A DNA stretch of 64,000 nt, taken from contig JAKULF010000001.1 of NCBI GenBank assembly GCA_022661535.1, positions 3,968,001-4,032,000 of the forward strand, read 5' to 3'. Within the stretch, counting starts at the first letter, position 1, and every line of letters starts with the position of its first letter. Shown here in pieces: positions 25,401 to 39,300 of this stretch. Below the pieces are notes generated by a model that was given only the letters and a program-made list of their open reading frames with translations, was not told the origin of the DNA and ran no database searches. This stretch comes from Eutypa lata (Eukaryota; Ascomycota; Sordariomycetes; Xylariales; Diatrypaceae). The position numbers and the translations under genes are program-made.

Positions 25401-27717
25401 CCCGTGTGACAATCAGTCCATCGAAGTAATCAGTTGTTGACATGAAGTTAAATAATGGACATTTTGAGAGAGCTCTTTTATACTTAGTACCTTCAACCTA
25501 ATTCTCATCAATACATAGAATTTTAAGAGATAGGGTTATAAAAACAAAGGAAATATTAAGAAAAGAAAAGAACCCGCATTTAGTCTCAGCTCATGGTGCT
25601 ATTCGTTTTCGCATTATAGAAAATGAAGGATGAGCAGAAGAGGGTTAACACTATCATCGTGAGTTGGGCTTCTAGACAGACAACATCCCCGTCACATTTT
25701 CAATTAATAATAAAATAGGAAATAACTTCTTTAAGAGATACATTATATCATTGCTTCGGTACCATCTAAGAACTGGAATGATCACGGAGTACTAAGTGCC
25801 TATGGTATTTAAAGACAACTTGATAGATACCCACAAACTTGCTGCATCTGTGGCTTCATAGAGGCATTTCAAACCCTCGAAAGTAACTAGGTTCATGAAA
25901 CGGGTAAAGAAATACCCCCAACGGTTGATAACTATATAATTTGGGACGCTAATTTCTTTTTCGTAATATTTTACTTTCCCTATCTCCCAGTTGTCAAGAT
26001 TAGAACCCCGTCGTCTAGAGATTCCCTAAGCCAACATTGGTATTTTTCGGAGTCGCGTAGTTGGGAATATTCAATAACCGAGCCAACGCGGACGCCAATC
26101 AATCAGTGGTAACCTTAGACCACTCAAATATTTCCTCCAAGTGTTGGAAATCAATGTACAGGTTCAGTCCTTTTACGGCCAACTCTAGTGCCACTTATCC
26201 TTTTTTTTGTGTGCGTGTATACAAAACTTGGCTCGACACGTATAACGATGTCTCCCTTTTGTTCTGGAACCATATTAGAACTATAGTGCCATCCTTCTCC
26301 CACATTCTAATTAGTAGGTGGGAAATGCTATTTTTTAGGAATCTAATAGAATGCAAGCCAGGATCGATGGCCAGAAGCAGTCTATAAACCGACAGTCTTC
26401 AAGGGATATCTTTGTCAAATCCGGGTGTAAATAAACAAGGCGGTAAAGGAGATATCGACTTGAACTCGTCTAGCGTTGTAAGTACATGGGATAGGACATT
26501 TTTCTACCTTTGAATAGACCCCCGGACCGGATGGAAGGGGAAATTACATACTTGTACGCAACTAGCCCCTGGTATTAGAGGCCGCTATATTCTCAGCTAT
26601 CTAAAAGTTGCAACGGTAACAACGATCACACCCGAGACTTCATCTGACAGTCTAACATACCGAGAATTAACTCTTGACTGTTAAATGCACTTGTGCGGAT
26701 AACACATAACTCTAGTAAAGTCCAAGGTTAATCACGAGCTAATAGCTACCAGCCACCTTCAGTATAAGATTTCACTCAGCCTAGATGGCACCATGAAAGT
26801 CGTCAGGCGATCGATGTTGCAAGGAGTGGCAATGAGTCCTCTGTATTTCCATGATTTGTTTCATAGCCAATACCGCATGAAAGCAACATGCGATCATTAG
26901 TTTCCTTATAGACATTTAAATGCTTGGGATTGTTTTGAATTTATTATGATTTATTTTGCTTCTTAATGCGTTGTTATTCACACAGCTACTCATAAGTGGA
27001 ATTGTCACCAAATGATCTAATTGTTTAAATATAATATATGCACATTATTAGCATAGTACTTTATATATAAAACATATGTATTATTTATAAAATATAATAA
27101 AAACTTAAGCTTTTAAAATAACATTATAAATAATTTAGAGCTTTGTTATTTCTGCTGTGTCCTTCAGGCTATTTCTGCTATGTCCCAGTTTACAGCTGGC
27201 TGTCACCTGCCACCAGCTACATCACCATCACTTACCTACATCACCTACCTATGTAGCTGCCCACCTAGCTCTAGCTACTAAACTACCTCTAAAGGCTAAC
27301 TACATACCAATCAGCTTTAGCTGCCACCACTTTTGAAGCTATTTACATTTCGGACATGGTCGGCTGGTATAATGATATATTGATGTCTACTCTGAATTTA
27401 TCCATGGCTATCGGATCCGCACCTGTTAAAAGTGAGACATGACTGCTTGTCTTGGAGAAAGAGATTGAAGTACCTGGAATAGTTCATGAAACGATGAAAA
27501 AGACGTTTGTGGGAATCATAATTTACTAGAACCGCATATCTACCGACTGCCGGGATGTTCGTCTAAAGTATCTCCTTCCCGTATGCGACTATCAACCATT
27601 AAAACATTCATGCCAAGCTGCTCCTCATAAAATCATGCACCACCGGGTCAAAAAATAATAAACAGCAGTAGCCAATGTAGAACAAATCCGCATTAGAGAG
27701 GCAACAACGTGTGCCAC
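22493..27717. other. Gene-poor 5.2-kb region, partly strongly AT-rich
   Basis: No recognisable gene was found on either strand; the open frames are short and of non-coding composition. From about 25.1 kb the base composition falls towards AT. The stretch 26.93-27.15 kb is almost pure A and T, with many TA steps. Near 27.15-27.2 kb a short unit (atttctgctgtgtcc / atttctgctatgtcc) occurs twice. This is consistent with a decayed repeat, but no element end or transposase can be read. Confidence 0.5.
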
Positions 27718-28821
27718 TTAGTGAGCCATCACCTCTTGGGGCTTGGCCGCATCAGGAGCGGGCTTGTCATCAACCTCCATGGCATCATCGCCACCCTCGG
27801 CAGCATCGCCCTCTTCTTCCTCCAGCTCGTCCTCGCTCTCGTTCTCGAGATCCACGCTACCCTCATCCTCAGACTCCTCTTCGTCGGCAGCCTCAACAGT
27901 CTCTTCCACGCCACCCATTTCGGCATCACCATCAGCGGGAGTCGCAGCGGCGGCGCTGCCCTCTCCATTAGCGGCAGGAGTGTCAGCGGCATCCTCCTCG
28001 ACCTCCTCCTCAAGCTCCTCAGCACCATATTCGTCGTCGTCGCCTTGAAGATCGGCCTCGGGCTGCTCGGGCGGGAATTCAGCGGGAGCGGAAGCCTCAG
28101 AGTCCCTAATAAATGAGTAATGCAACACGGGTTAGCGTTGGAAGATACATAGCATGGGTAAGAGCTAGAGTTGGATTGTATGTAACAACAACATACCACT
28201 TAATGGCGAAGCGCGTTACTCTGGGCTTATCTGCCAGGATGTTTCGTCGAATTTTCTCGATGATGGGTTTAGCAGGGGGGTCGGCGCTCAGCTCCTCTGA
28301 CTCGTACTCGTTGTTGACATAGTATCCAACACGAACGAACTCGCGACCGTCGTAGGAGCAGGTTAGAAGGACGACAGTGACTCCGAGAATGTCAGCATCC
28401 GGGATGCGGGTGGTCTTGGGGGCATCGGCTTCGAAGATAAATTTGTTGACACCGACAGGGATCGGACCGACTAAGAGAGAGTCGAGCTCTTGGTCGTACT
28501 GGTCACTGTAGATTAAATATTAGAAAACATTCGCCTCCGTAAATCGCATCGATATTGGATTAGCTTACGAGGTAGCAGAACCAACATAGGTCAACTTCCA
28601 CTCTAGGTCTGCAGTGTATTTGGTTAGATATTGTTACGCTTTTTCTCCCCTCTTCTCCTTCTACACCGACAAGACAGCGACATGGTTTTCAGAGCCTGAT
28701 ATGATATAGTACCTTTCTCTAGCTGCTCAAGACACTCGAATGTGATCTCGAATTCGTACTTGTCGGTGAACTTGGCTGGGTTGTTTAGGATATTGACCCC
28801 GAGAAGAGAGACGACCGACAT
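27718..28821 (-). CDS. ASF1: Histone chaperone ASF1
   Basis: Four exons, in coding order: 28821-28713, 28608-28569, 28505-28197 and 28105-27718, giving 281 residues. ASF1 carries H3-H4 dimers and hands them to CAF-1 and HIRA during replication-coupled and replication-independent nucleosome assembly. The conserved immunoglobulin-like core is complete (about 1-156). It starts [18 protein letters not shown] and contains [12 protein letters not shown] and [13 protein letters not shown]. The remaining 120 residues form an acidic tail of E/D runs with Ala, as in other fungal ASF1 proteins. Exon 2 is only 40 nt. The gene is divergent from RNA14. Confidence 0.97.
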
Positions 28822-29953
28822 TTTCGCGACGGGCTGAAAAGAGAACTGAAGGAAGAAAGGTGCTGGGGTAGTATGTCGTCTATAAAGAATGAGAAGTGGA
28901 AGGCTTATAATCTAAGGGTATCAGGGGAATGTATGTAAATAAAACAACTTGTGATAGTCTTAACAGAACCTATCGTTCAAGTGTAAGGTGGAAGAGACGA
29001 AGGAAACAGCGTTGCTATGTTGATTTCCACTGTTGAAGTTACTTGTATTTGTTTTTGTGATATCCTGGGCTACGGCGCAAGGTGGGTAGGGCAGTTACAC
29101 GCTAACTTCAATATTGCTAGCTTATTAGCGTTGCGGACCTTGAAACGCGACTCTCTCAAAGAAAAGCGCGTTGAGTGCTCACAGCCTACAGGGTCTACAG
29201 GTATCTAAGTATCTACCTATTTAGCCTTATCGGTCTACACAGCGTCGCGTCGTACTTATCGCACGGACCACCGTGCGCATCAACGCCTCACCACCTTGAT
29301 CTAGACTACATGTGGCTTAACCAATAGATCTAACGGATCTTTTTTTCTTTGAGGAAAGCAAGGCTGTGGCTGTCATCAAATCTTGATCATCAATGGAATT
29401 TCGATGGTAACGGCTACTTCTAAACTTTCAACTTTTACATGCCACATACAACACAATACGTAGCTCAACTTATTATTTGTTGTTGTACTATTTTATTCGA
29501 TTCTAACCTTTGATGAAATACACCCGTCCCTTTTCACCTTCCCCGTTTTGAAATTGTAGTGAATGGTGCTTTTCTTACATATTTTAGGTACCTACTTACT
29601 TGTACCTAGGTAAACTCTGTGTCGCGTCGCCGTCGCTTGAATACCTAGAGTTGACTTTAGTTGACTTCATGCGATTTTTGGCGCAATAACTGATGCGCTC
29701 CAAGTCTACTTAATCTCAACCGAACAAAGCATACATCCATCTAGATCTAGATCCTACTTTCGCGAAGGCAACTCCTCAAAATTTCCATCAAGACTTCGAG
29801 GTTTCAATCCTGTCAACCTACCTACACTACGATCATTTACCTATACTCATCTCCGAACCACGCGCGCGCAAATCAGTAACGTCGACTGATTTCCCTCTCC
29901 GACAACCTACTATCGAAGTCATACTCTAGATCAGTCTTTACAGCCCTTCAAAC
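28822..29953. promoter_or_regulatory. Divergent promoter region of ASF1 and RNA14
   Basis: These 1.1 kb separate the two start codons and contain no supported gene. The RNA14-proximal 300 bp is pyrimidine-rich on the plus strand. Separate or shared regulation cannot be told from sequence. Confidence 0.55.
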
Positions 29954-32900
29954 ATGGCTTCGGAAGCCTCAGACAACCCCGCCGCCATTCCAGAGGGCCA
30001 TTCAGAGGATACTGCTGTTGCATGGGAAGAACAAGGATGGAATGGACAATCTGAAGATTTGACTGCTTCACATACTCAGCATAGTGATCAACATCAAGAA
30101 CCTACCATCTCTGTTGACCCTGCTTCTAATTCTGCTACTTCTGGTGACCCAGTTTCTGATGATGAGGATGCTGCAGAGTATGACCCCGAGTCTGTCACAT
30201 TTACTACCACTGCTCCTGTTTCTGTTGCTACTGCCCCTACAGCACCCGTAGAACCGGAATCAGAGCCAGAGCCAGAGCCAGAGCCAGAACTGCCTCGTCC
30301 CTCTAAGAAGCCGAAGACCGCTGGTGGTTTTCTTGTTGGCTCGTCGGATGATGAAGATGAAGAAGATACTCCTACCCCCGCACCAGACACTACTCTTAAA
30401 CCTATTCCTGCGCCCATCCAAGCTCAATCCTTTAGTCCCTCACCTCTCCAGCAATCTACTACTACGCAAGATCTCCCTGCTCAAGTGAGCAATGATCAAA
30501 ATGCTACCAATAGCGCGGTCAATGCCGCTGCCATAATACAACCTTTCACTGACTACACTGGTAACCTGGAAGATCGCGTTAAGGAGGACCCGCGAGGAGC
30601 CGTGAATGCATGGCTCGATTTAGTCAGGGAACACCGGTCACGAAATAAGATCGATGATGCTCGCGCCGTATATGAGCGCTTTTTCAAAATCTTCCCCCAA
30701 GCGGTAAGTCTCCGTATCATATCACTAACGCAACGACGGTTATACTAATGGTTCGTAGGCTCCGGTTTGGGTCGACTATCTGAAGATGGAACTTAGTCTA
30801 GACAACTTCCAGCAAGCAGAATCCATATTTGGCCGCACTCTACTTACTATACCCGACGTTGAACTGTGGACAGCTTATCTTGATTACATCCGACGTAGGA
30901 ACGACCTCAACGACCCCACCGGCCAGGCTCGTCAAGTAGTCAACCAGTCTTACGAATTTGTCTTGGATAACATCGGCCATGACCGCGATGCGGGACAAAT
31001 ATGGCACGATTATATACATTTCCTCAAGACTGGTCCGGGCCAGATCGGAGGTAACAGCTGGCAAGACCAGCAGAAGGTAGATGTACTTCGAAAAGCATAC
31101 CAACGCGCCATCTGCATACCAATGGCAAACCTGCATTCGCTTTGGAGAGAGTATGATCAATTTGAACAGAGCTTGAACAAGGCCACAGTAAGATATTTAA
31201 TAGTAGATTAGAAGGACGAATTCGCTAACATTGTGACAGGCCCGGAAGTTCATACAAGAGAGATCACCTTCGTACATGACGGCAAGAACGGCCAACACGC
31301 AGCTCGAGAATGTTACTCGTGGCTTAAGGAAATCGGAGCTGCCTAACCTCCCTCCCGCTCCTGGTTTCGCTGGTGCTCAAGAGTTCCTTGAACAGGTCAA
31401 TTTGTGGAAGAATTGGCTAGGATGGGAGAAATCCGACCCTCTTGTGCTAGAGACAGACGAACCAGAGACATTTAAACAACGAGTCCTCCATGTTTATAAA
31501 CGGGCTTTGATGCCACTCCGTTTCTATCCTGAGATGTGGGTTGACGCCGCTGAGTGGTGCTTCGAGAATGGAGTTTTCAGCAAAGATGGACAGGACATTG
31601 GACTTCAATTCCTTGTAGACGGTGTTGCAGCAAACCCGGAAAGTCCACTCTTAGCTCTCAAGCACGCCGATAGAATCGAGTCTACTCATCCGGCGGGCGA
31701 AGGTGATGCGGGTAAAGCGGCTCTTGCGGAAGCTGTTAGAGCGCCGTTCGATAAGACTCTTGGCCATCTTTATGATATGATCAGGATCCAGAAAGAGAAG
31801 GAAGCAGCAGCGTTGAAGATGGCCAGGGAAGAGCCGGAAGGGGAGAGTTCGGAGGATGATGAGGGAGAGATTCCAGAGAGATTACCCCAGCAAATGACCA
31901 AGGAGACGAGAATCAAAGCTCTCCAAAACGCCTTCGCTGCACAAATTCAGATGCTATCTCAGCAAATCTCGTATCTCTGGATTGCTCTCGCGCGAGCATT
32001 CCGACGCATTCAGGGTCAGGGCCAACAAAACCCTCCGACCGGGGTACGAGGTATCTTCAGCCAGGCTCGTGCGAAAGGGCGCTTGACAAGCGACGTCTAC
32101 GTCGCTATCGCACTCACCGAGTGGGAGATCTACCATGACAAGGTTGCAACCAAGATCTTTGACCGAGGGTGCAAACTATTTCCTGAAGACGAACACATCA
32201 TCGTTGAATACCTCAAGCACCTTCATTCTAGGCATGATGCTACTAGTACGTCTATCCAACGCTGTTATTGCTTCATGGACATGATACTGACAATTTTATC
32301 TAGATGCCCGGCTAGTCTTCTCGAAGACCGTCCAAGCGTTCAAGCAAAAGGCCGAGAGTAACCCTGCTCTCCTCTCTAAGCTGAGACCTCTTTACGCCTA
32401 CTTCCATAGTTACGAAGCGAAATATGGCGAACTCGCTCAGATTAAAGAGCTGGAGAAGCAAATGGCGGAGCTGTTCCCCCAAGATCCTACGCTGACGCAG
32501 TTCGCTGCCCGATTCGCGTCAGATAGGTTTAACCCGATCACTGCTCCAATTATAATTTCGCCGGCCGCTCAAATGCGCCCCAACCTCATGCAATCGGTTG
32601 AGCAAGTACCCATGTCCAACCAGGATAGCCCTCAACCTATGACCCAAGTTGATCGCAGCCCACGGCCACAGTACTTGCAAACTGTCGACTCCCCGAAACG
32701 GCCCTTCCCGGCTGATGATCAAGACGAATATAACCCTCCTCGAAAGATGGCTCGGGGAGTTTCGCCGTTGAAAGGTGCGGCCGGTCGACGACTTGATCAA
32801 CAACGACGAGCACAGCATGGACAAGCTGCCTCTACCTATTCGAGTACCCCTGCCCCGCTGCCGAGAGACCTTACCTTTCTTTTAGGTTTAATTCCAGCCG

Positions 32901-33355
32901 CCGAGACTTTCAATGCTCAACGATTCAACCCTGAAGGCATAGTGCGTCTCTTGGGTAGAACGAATGTACCGGACTACAATGATTGGAAGGCAAAGCAAGG
33001 CCAGGCTATCCGCGGTGATGCATCTCAATCCCGCGCACACACCCGACAGGCATCGTCGGAATACCCACCATATTCATACTCGCGGGATTCCCCCGCCCCT
33101 TCAGGTCGACCCATCAGCCCGTACGGCGGCTCCCGGCCCTCTCAAACAACGGCGCCATACCGTAACTCCCCCCTTCGGCCTGGTTCTAGTGGATCCTACG
33201 AGCCGCCCCCTGCCATCTACTCACAGTTCAATCCAATGATGCTTCCCACCAATGGTGGGTTTCCAGCAGCATGGCAAGGAGGCAACTTCGCCCCACCTAA
33301 CCCATACGGTGCACCCCCGACACAGCAACCCTCACAGTATGGAGGTTGGAATTAG
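29954..33355 (+). CDS. RNA14: mRNA 3'-end-processing protein RNA14 (CstF-77 homologue)
   Basis: Four exons: 29954-30703, 30759-31187, 31240-32245 and 32304-33355, giving 1078 residues. RNA14 is the HAT-repeat scaffold of cleavage factor IA, holding RNA15 and the polyadenylation machinery in the nucleus. Residues 1-200 form an acidic, low-complexity N-terminus with a run of E-P repeats. HAT repeats begin near 205 (LEDRVKEDPRGAVNAWLDLV) and continue through the Suf domain (RVLHVYKRALMPLRFYPEMW, TKIFDRGCKLFPEDEHII) to about 770. The tail contains a monkeytail-like region (PRDLTFLLGLIPAAETFNAQ), expected to bind RNA15. It ends in a Pro/Ser/Tyr-rich segment longer than in yeast. The ATG at 29954 is the first in frame after a CT-rich leader. 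Confidence 0.96.
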
Positions 33356-36349
33356 GTGGACATCAACCATTCAGTGGTCTAGTTGGCGCCACTACTCAAC
33401 AGACATATCATTGATACTAGAAACCCCGCTCCAAACGTGTTCGGTTAATGGGTAGGGCTGCTCCTAGTCGCAGAGGCTAGACGGGTAGGGTGGGTGGGCT
33501 CACTGTATCATGGCGATGGCGCTGTGGCAATCTAGGTTTATGGACATTTGCCCCATAGTGATGGATCTGCGCATGCATGTCTGCAACAGCTGGGTTTCAT
33601 CTCGATACCTTATTTTTTTGTAAGATTATTATCACTTTGGTGTGCAGTTGGTAGCATACCTGCAATGTGTTGTTGGCCATCGGTTGTAGATGGATGATCA
33701 AGGCCTTTGACATGATTCTCGTAGATGGGTAGATCTAGAGTAGTCTCAGCAGGTTAATGAAAACGAACATGAAATACGACCCTTTACTGCATTGTGCTTG
33801 TATCCTATTATGTGTGTAGTGGTCATGTAGATACGTTTGATTATCGAGGATATTTTGAATAATATCCAGGCAAGTGATATGGATATGCCTCGCTATGCTT
33901 GGGGTGATTACTTGTTATGCTGTTATTGTTTAATAATATTACGATGTAGCTATGCATACTAATAAAATATGTGCATCAGTAGCCTTGCTAAGGCCATAGA
34001 CCCACGAATGTATGCCTGGGGAGAAAAATCCTGCCTCAGGCAGAAAATCTTGTCGTGGGCTACCTCGACAAAATTTCCCTCGACGATTACCCCCTCATCG
34101 ACGTCAATTTATTTAATTCAGACCCGTTTCCCTCTGATTCATCATCGACTTACGGCAATATATAACTCTGAAGTTGTTGGTTCACTAGAGCTTTATACGA
34201 GCGAATATGCAGATAAATCAAGGGGTGGAGGGTATTCTCACCTTTCTTCCTTCATTGCCTACATTGCTGCACCTGCTGACCTATGCAGACATCTCTATTA
34301 TTTCGCTGAGATTGGTTCAGCATGAAATCTGGCACGTTACAGGCTGAGCTTCGGCTTTGGACCTTTCAGCTCCGTCTTCCCTTGCTGTTGGCTTGAACAG
34401 TAGTTATTGTTACTTGCCAACAACTAGATTTACTTACAATATTGATTCCTGTCAGTGATCTGACAGGTAGGGGACATTTACTGAAAGATATGCAGGATGT
34501 CAGGCAGTGAGCCTTCAATATACCCGTGCTGCCGTCTTGCATTACTAGATGAGCTAGCAATGACTTAGATGTGCTTAACCTATTAAGCACTGAAGCCAGC
34601 TCACCTTGTACTGGCTCAGGAAGTTAGAGCATGTCTCATAAGTCCACTTCTTTGTTTGATGGGAGTGTTCTCTAAGACACATAGAGTGGCGTCATGGGAT
34701 GGGTAGCCTTTGTTGTCTCCTCTCTGTCTCTGAAAATTCAGATGGGAATCTAGACGTGAGTACAGAGACTTGATACACCAACATTGGTGCCTTAAGAATA
34801 TCATGCTTAGACATGCCAATCCTAGCTCTAATTGGATACTCAAAGAGCCTGGGCAGCTCTGCTACTAGATGTTAAATCTATCATGCACGCTGCCGGTATG
34901 GTACGTTTGTGTTCAACCAACGAAGGTGAAGTGCCAGTGGCATCTTAGCATTCTGTTTGAGAACTATGCAATATGGATGGATAACAAGATGTGGCAAAAT
35001 ACCACCGGTTTCGGGAGTATACGCCATTATACCTGCCCCTCAGAAGATGGCACATGAGCCAGTACTTAACAGTTCAAACATTTCCCTGCTCAAGGTTTCT
35101 TGGGGATGAAAAAGGCCTTGTGCAAAATGTGTTTCTACGTATTGTCTTAAGGCCTCCCTGTGGTGAACCTGCCCATAGGTTTGATGATGCCCTGAACGGA
35201 TGTTCTGAGAAGAAGGTGAGCCAGATGTTACCCCTCTCCAGGCCTGCCCCTCTCTAAACACCGTCAATGCTGGACAGTTCACAATATACAGTGTAAATGG
35301 TTGGAAAAGAATGATTAACATATCACTGTCATGTCTAGCTGTTATATCACGCTGGCAGGATCCGAGTGGCCCCTGAGTCTGGTGTTTATGTTAACCTTAG
35401 CAGGATATTGGTCAAGAACTGGAGATATCCCTTTGGGTCTCATTATTTGGTCCATTGGAGACGAACAACGGCTGTACAGCTGTCATTCTAACAGCGCCGA
35501 GTTAATTACACATGGCTCTTATCTACATTTGCTTTATCCTTATGTCTTATGGCCGTAGTGTTATCTGACCGGGTATATGGGATAGGGGCTTGCCTAAAAC
35601 TCCGTGGAATCGATTATATGGGAAATACACATTGGTCTTCAGCAACTGTGTTCGTACTTAACAAGAACAAAGTGGTTCTTCTGTTAAGGGGCATTGGGGA
35701 ACTTTGTCTTTTGGGTAGCATTTCCCCAGAGACAGCTACAGAACATCGATATGGATGCAAAGTCCCATGTCATCATCTGCCAGACAGTTGGAGTTACGGC
35801 GCTAGTCATGTTTAGGAAAAGCTCAGGGGTATCCCCCTTTCCAAATGCCCAAAGAATGGCCTGCGTCTCGTCGACTGTCTGCTTTAAGTCCATTGGTGCA
35901 TTATCAAAGCAATATTTGTATGCGAGTGGTTGAGCTTTGTCCAAGTGTTGGAATCATTATCAACTACTCGGTTGTGGATGCATATGAGACCCAAGGAATA
36001 TCTGAGGAACTACACGACCTCATGGATGAAACTACTGTGCTAGGCCATCGCTCCTTCCGTCTCCTTGGATGAAGGGCCGTTCTTTCGTCTGCCAGCTGAC
36101 TACGTACTTGACTAAGGTCTCCATGCCCAGTTTGGTTTAGGTACTCAAACGTGGTGTTCCATCGCATCGCCCCTCGGTTGCTGGCGCATTAAATGCACAG
36201 AGCCCCATATTCACCTACAAGCTATATTCAATGTTACCCCTCGGGCACTGATACAGGTACAAGTTTCCTTCATCCATCGCATCATTCTTTTCTTTCCAGT
36301 TCCTGAACGTGGAGACTATCGAGAAAACCCTAGGCATTCAATGCTAGTC
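33356..36349. other. Intergenic region without supported genes, possible relic sequence
   Basis: The first 600 bp is the RNA14 3' flank. From about 34.3 to 36.2 kb, several frames of 60-90 codons on both strands look weakly protein-like, for instance minus 35684-35944. They are broken by stops and show no domain I can name. This could be a decayed mobile element or gene. Confidence 0.4.
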
Positions 36350-39300
36350 TAAGATTCTATCTAGATATCGACCTTAGGTATTTATACCAGCCTAGGCCCT
36401 GCCTTACTTTCCTAATTTCTCCCCTCTCTCTCTCCCCAACCACCATCACCTTCACACAACACTGTACTGTTCCACTAGAATCCTGGTAGGATACACCTTC
36501 TTTCAATCCCCAAATCATCATTGATTTACAAAAGTCTCTTCTGATTTCCTCAACATCACCAATCCACACCTTCACGATATAATACATTGGTTCTTGGCCT
36601 CGGCCTAGGACCTCTACACATTCCCTTAGGCCAGCATCACAGGCATCCCCTGTGTCCATCTGCATGCAGCAGTAATACCTACATACACGTATATCTACAA
36701 TACACGTAAACCTAAACAGCTAGAGGTAAGTTTTCTATCCTGCTTTTGCAAAATTTTACTCTTTACCTTTTGTGTGCAAAGTTTTCCTCCAAGCCCTAGC
36801 AACCTTGAGGACTTCTTTCCCATTTATCTCCCCCCACAACAGAGGTTTCTTCCACCACCACAACAATCTACTTTCTTCATCACTTTCTACATCCAACCTT
36901 TCTAGCTACAACCCATCTACCCACCTACCCATCTACACACCTACAACACCCACTACATGGTAGAGGATATAATCCTCTAAAATCCCAGGTAAGTTAGAAT
37001 ATCTGTGCTGTATTCAACGTAGGTCTTCCTGCTATCCATCACGTCCAATTCCCATTGCCTGACTCGCCTGTCCTGAATTCACAATTAGCAAATCCATAAC
37101 ACAGACACTGCTTACTACTTTGTACGCTACAACAATCACATCTACAAATACAATCCTGGCACAAATACCATCACATCCACCCATGTGATCATCTCTCCAT
37201 CATCCTGCTTCTCAGGTTACCCAGGGAAACCACTTAAACCTGAAAGAGGCCCAATCCATTTATTCAATAGAAATCACTCCCAATCACCTTCCTCGTGAAC
37301 ACCCCTCGGGAGTGTTTGCAAAGTTTTCACCTTGTTGCAGCCACATTATCTGCCCAACTCCATATTCAGCATTGCAAGCCTTTACTAATAACACCTAGTA
37401 GGTACATCTTCAGGAAATCCAACCCATCAATCTTTGCTGCCTGGCAACTACACAGAGCAACTCATTCCTTTATCATCTCACTACCCATACCCCAATCCCA
37501 TTGCACAGAACACCATTCCCTACGTGGCCATCAACCCATTCAAATTCATCTCTAGTGTCACATATCTCTATCTTGCCTAGTGATTAAAAAATACTGGTGA
37601 AATATTGACTTCTAACTTTCTTGCAAACCAGCCTTTCTAGGTGCTAGTACTTAGGTCTAACACTATCAAGGGATCACTTCCACGCAATCACAGACGGAAC
37701 TAACGGTCCTACAAGGTAAATAAACAGTTTCCTACTCTAACCTTTCAGTTTCAGTATGCCTTCCTATTTTGAAGTTCGTTCTTTTCAAATCATAAACTTT
37801 GAGCATACATACAGATATGTAGAGTTGAAACTTCCCCCTCCAGAAAACTGTTGCCTACCTACCTACCTAGGCAGTCTTCGTCATTACAACTTACAGTACT
37901 CCCAAGATCACACCTATCCCCCAACCTTTAGAGAAGCTGCCTTTGTCCAGAAAACCTTTCACACATACACCAACGTACATACCTAGTACCTACATGTAGG
38001 TAGGTACTTCAATCTAGGAATTCAATACCCAATTTCCCTTCCAAGGCTACCTACCTCTTATCCATATAAACAATTCCTCTTGTTTTCCATTCCCTACCTA
38101 CACAACACACACATAAACTAAGCACCAAACATCTCACCTACTAGGTACCTATGTATCTGACTCCTTCCTACATAAACCTATCTTTCCTCTGAAATTAATT
38201 TCTTTCCACCTACACCTTCACCCACATACACAGACAACCTTCATATCATTCCATTGCTAGTCAGCCTTGATATCAATGACCAACATTTGACAGAAGCAGA
38301 ATCTTGCTACAGGTACACCCTGCAAGGATCGAGTGCCTACCTACCTGGTGTGACTCCATCCATCTTCTCTGCAATCAGGCATTTCATCACTCTTCGTCTT
38401 CCCTCCTCTTTCCTTCCCTGCGAGCTTGACTATTCTACTAAATTAACGCCTAACAACTCAATTTTCGATCGCTAGTTTCCCATAACCGATTCTGCGTGAT
38501 CCTACCGCTTCGGATTAGGAAGCCGCAACTCATACTTGGTAAGTAACCACCTGTATATTCTACTCATACCGGCTATTCTTTATGCAACACGCTGTCTACT
38601 CACTTCCACTCCCACCCCCACTTCAACCCACGACTCTGTAGCGAATACGCGACACACACGATCCTTTCTTCATCTACTCTCCAAGACTTTCTGCTCTTAA
38701 GAAGAACCCCTCTATTTCCCATTCACCGTAATCAAAGAGCCCTGCATTGTTGCATCACCTAGGCACCATCTTGCACCCTCACCCGTCTTGCCCTTCTTCT
38801 TTCTACCTCCCTTCTTATCCCTCTTCTGATATCTGACTGGTTTGATTAGCGTTCCAGATTGACTGGAAGGCGCCGCGGTGACCTAGCATATAAGCCATCA
38901 CCAAGAATTCGTCTAAAGGATTCCGACTCGACCTTCTAAGTTGAGATCTACTATTACGGTATTTACGAATACTTTGCCACTATTCTAGATTCTAGGCCTC
39001 CATAAATCCTTCACGTAGGATACCAGACTGTAAGAACCTCATTCTTCCTCAAAATAGCAGTATATTCTTACCCAAGCTACCTTACACATAGTTTCAAATT
39101 CTTCGTGATATCCATCATCCTAGATCATTTCTACCACTTCCTCCAGGCAATCCTTTCTCACACTACCCACTCCAATAGTTCCCTTCTTTCGCCTCACATC
39201 TGTTTTGATTCGTCTGGCAATCCAGAAGGAAATATTTTAATTTCATATCATCCTAAATTGTGGTCTGCTGCCCCCGATACCTGTCTTCCACTCCTGATTG

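Noticed and set aside
27709..28116. 135-codon plus-strand frame rich in leucine
   Set aside because: It is antisense to the acidic tail of ASF1; GAG/GAA codons read in reverse give CTC/TTC and imitate a membrane protein.
37855..38160. Recurrent cctacctacc / acctaggtag motifs that could suggest a CRISPR-like or satellite array
   Set aside because: Spacing is irregular and the units are four bases long; this is simple-sequence DNA common in intergenic regions of such fungi.
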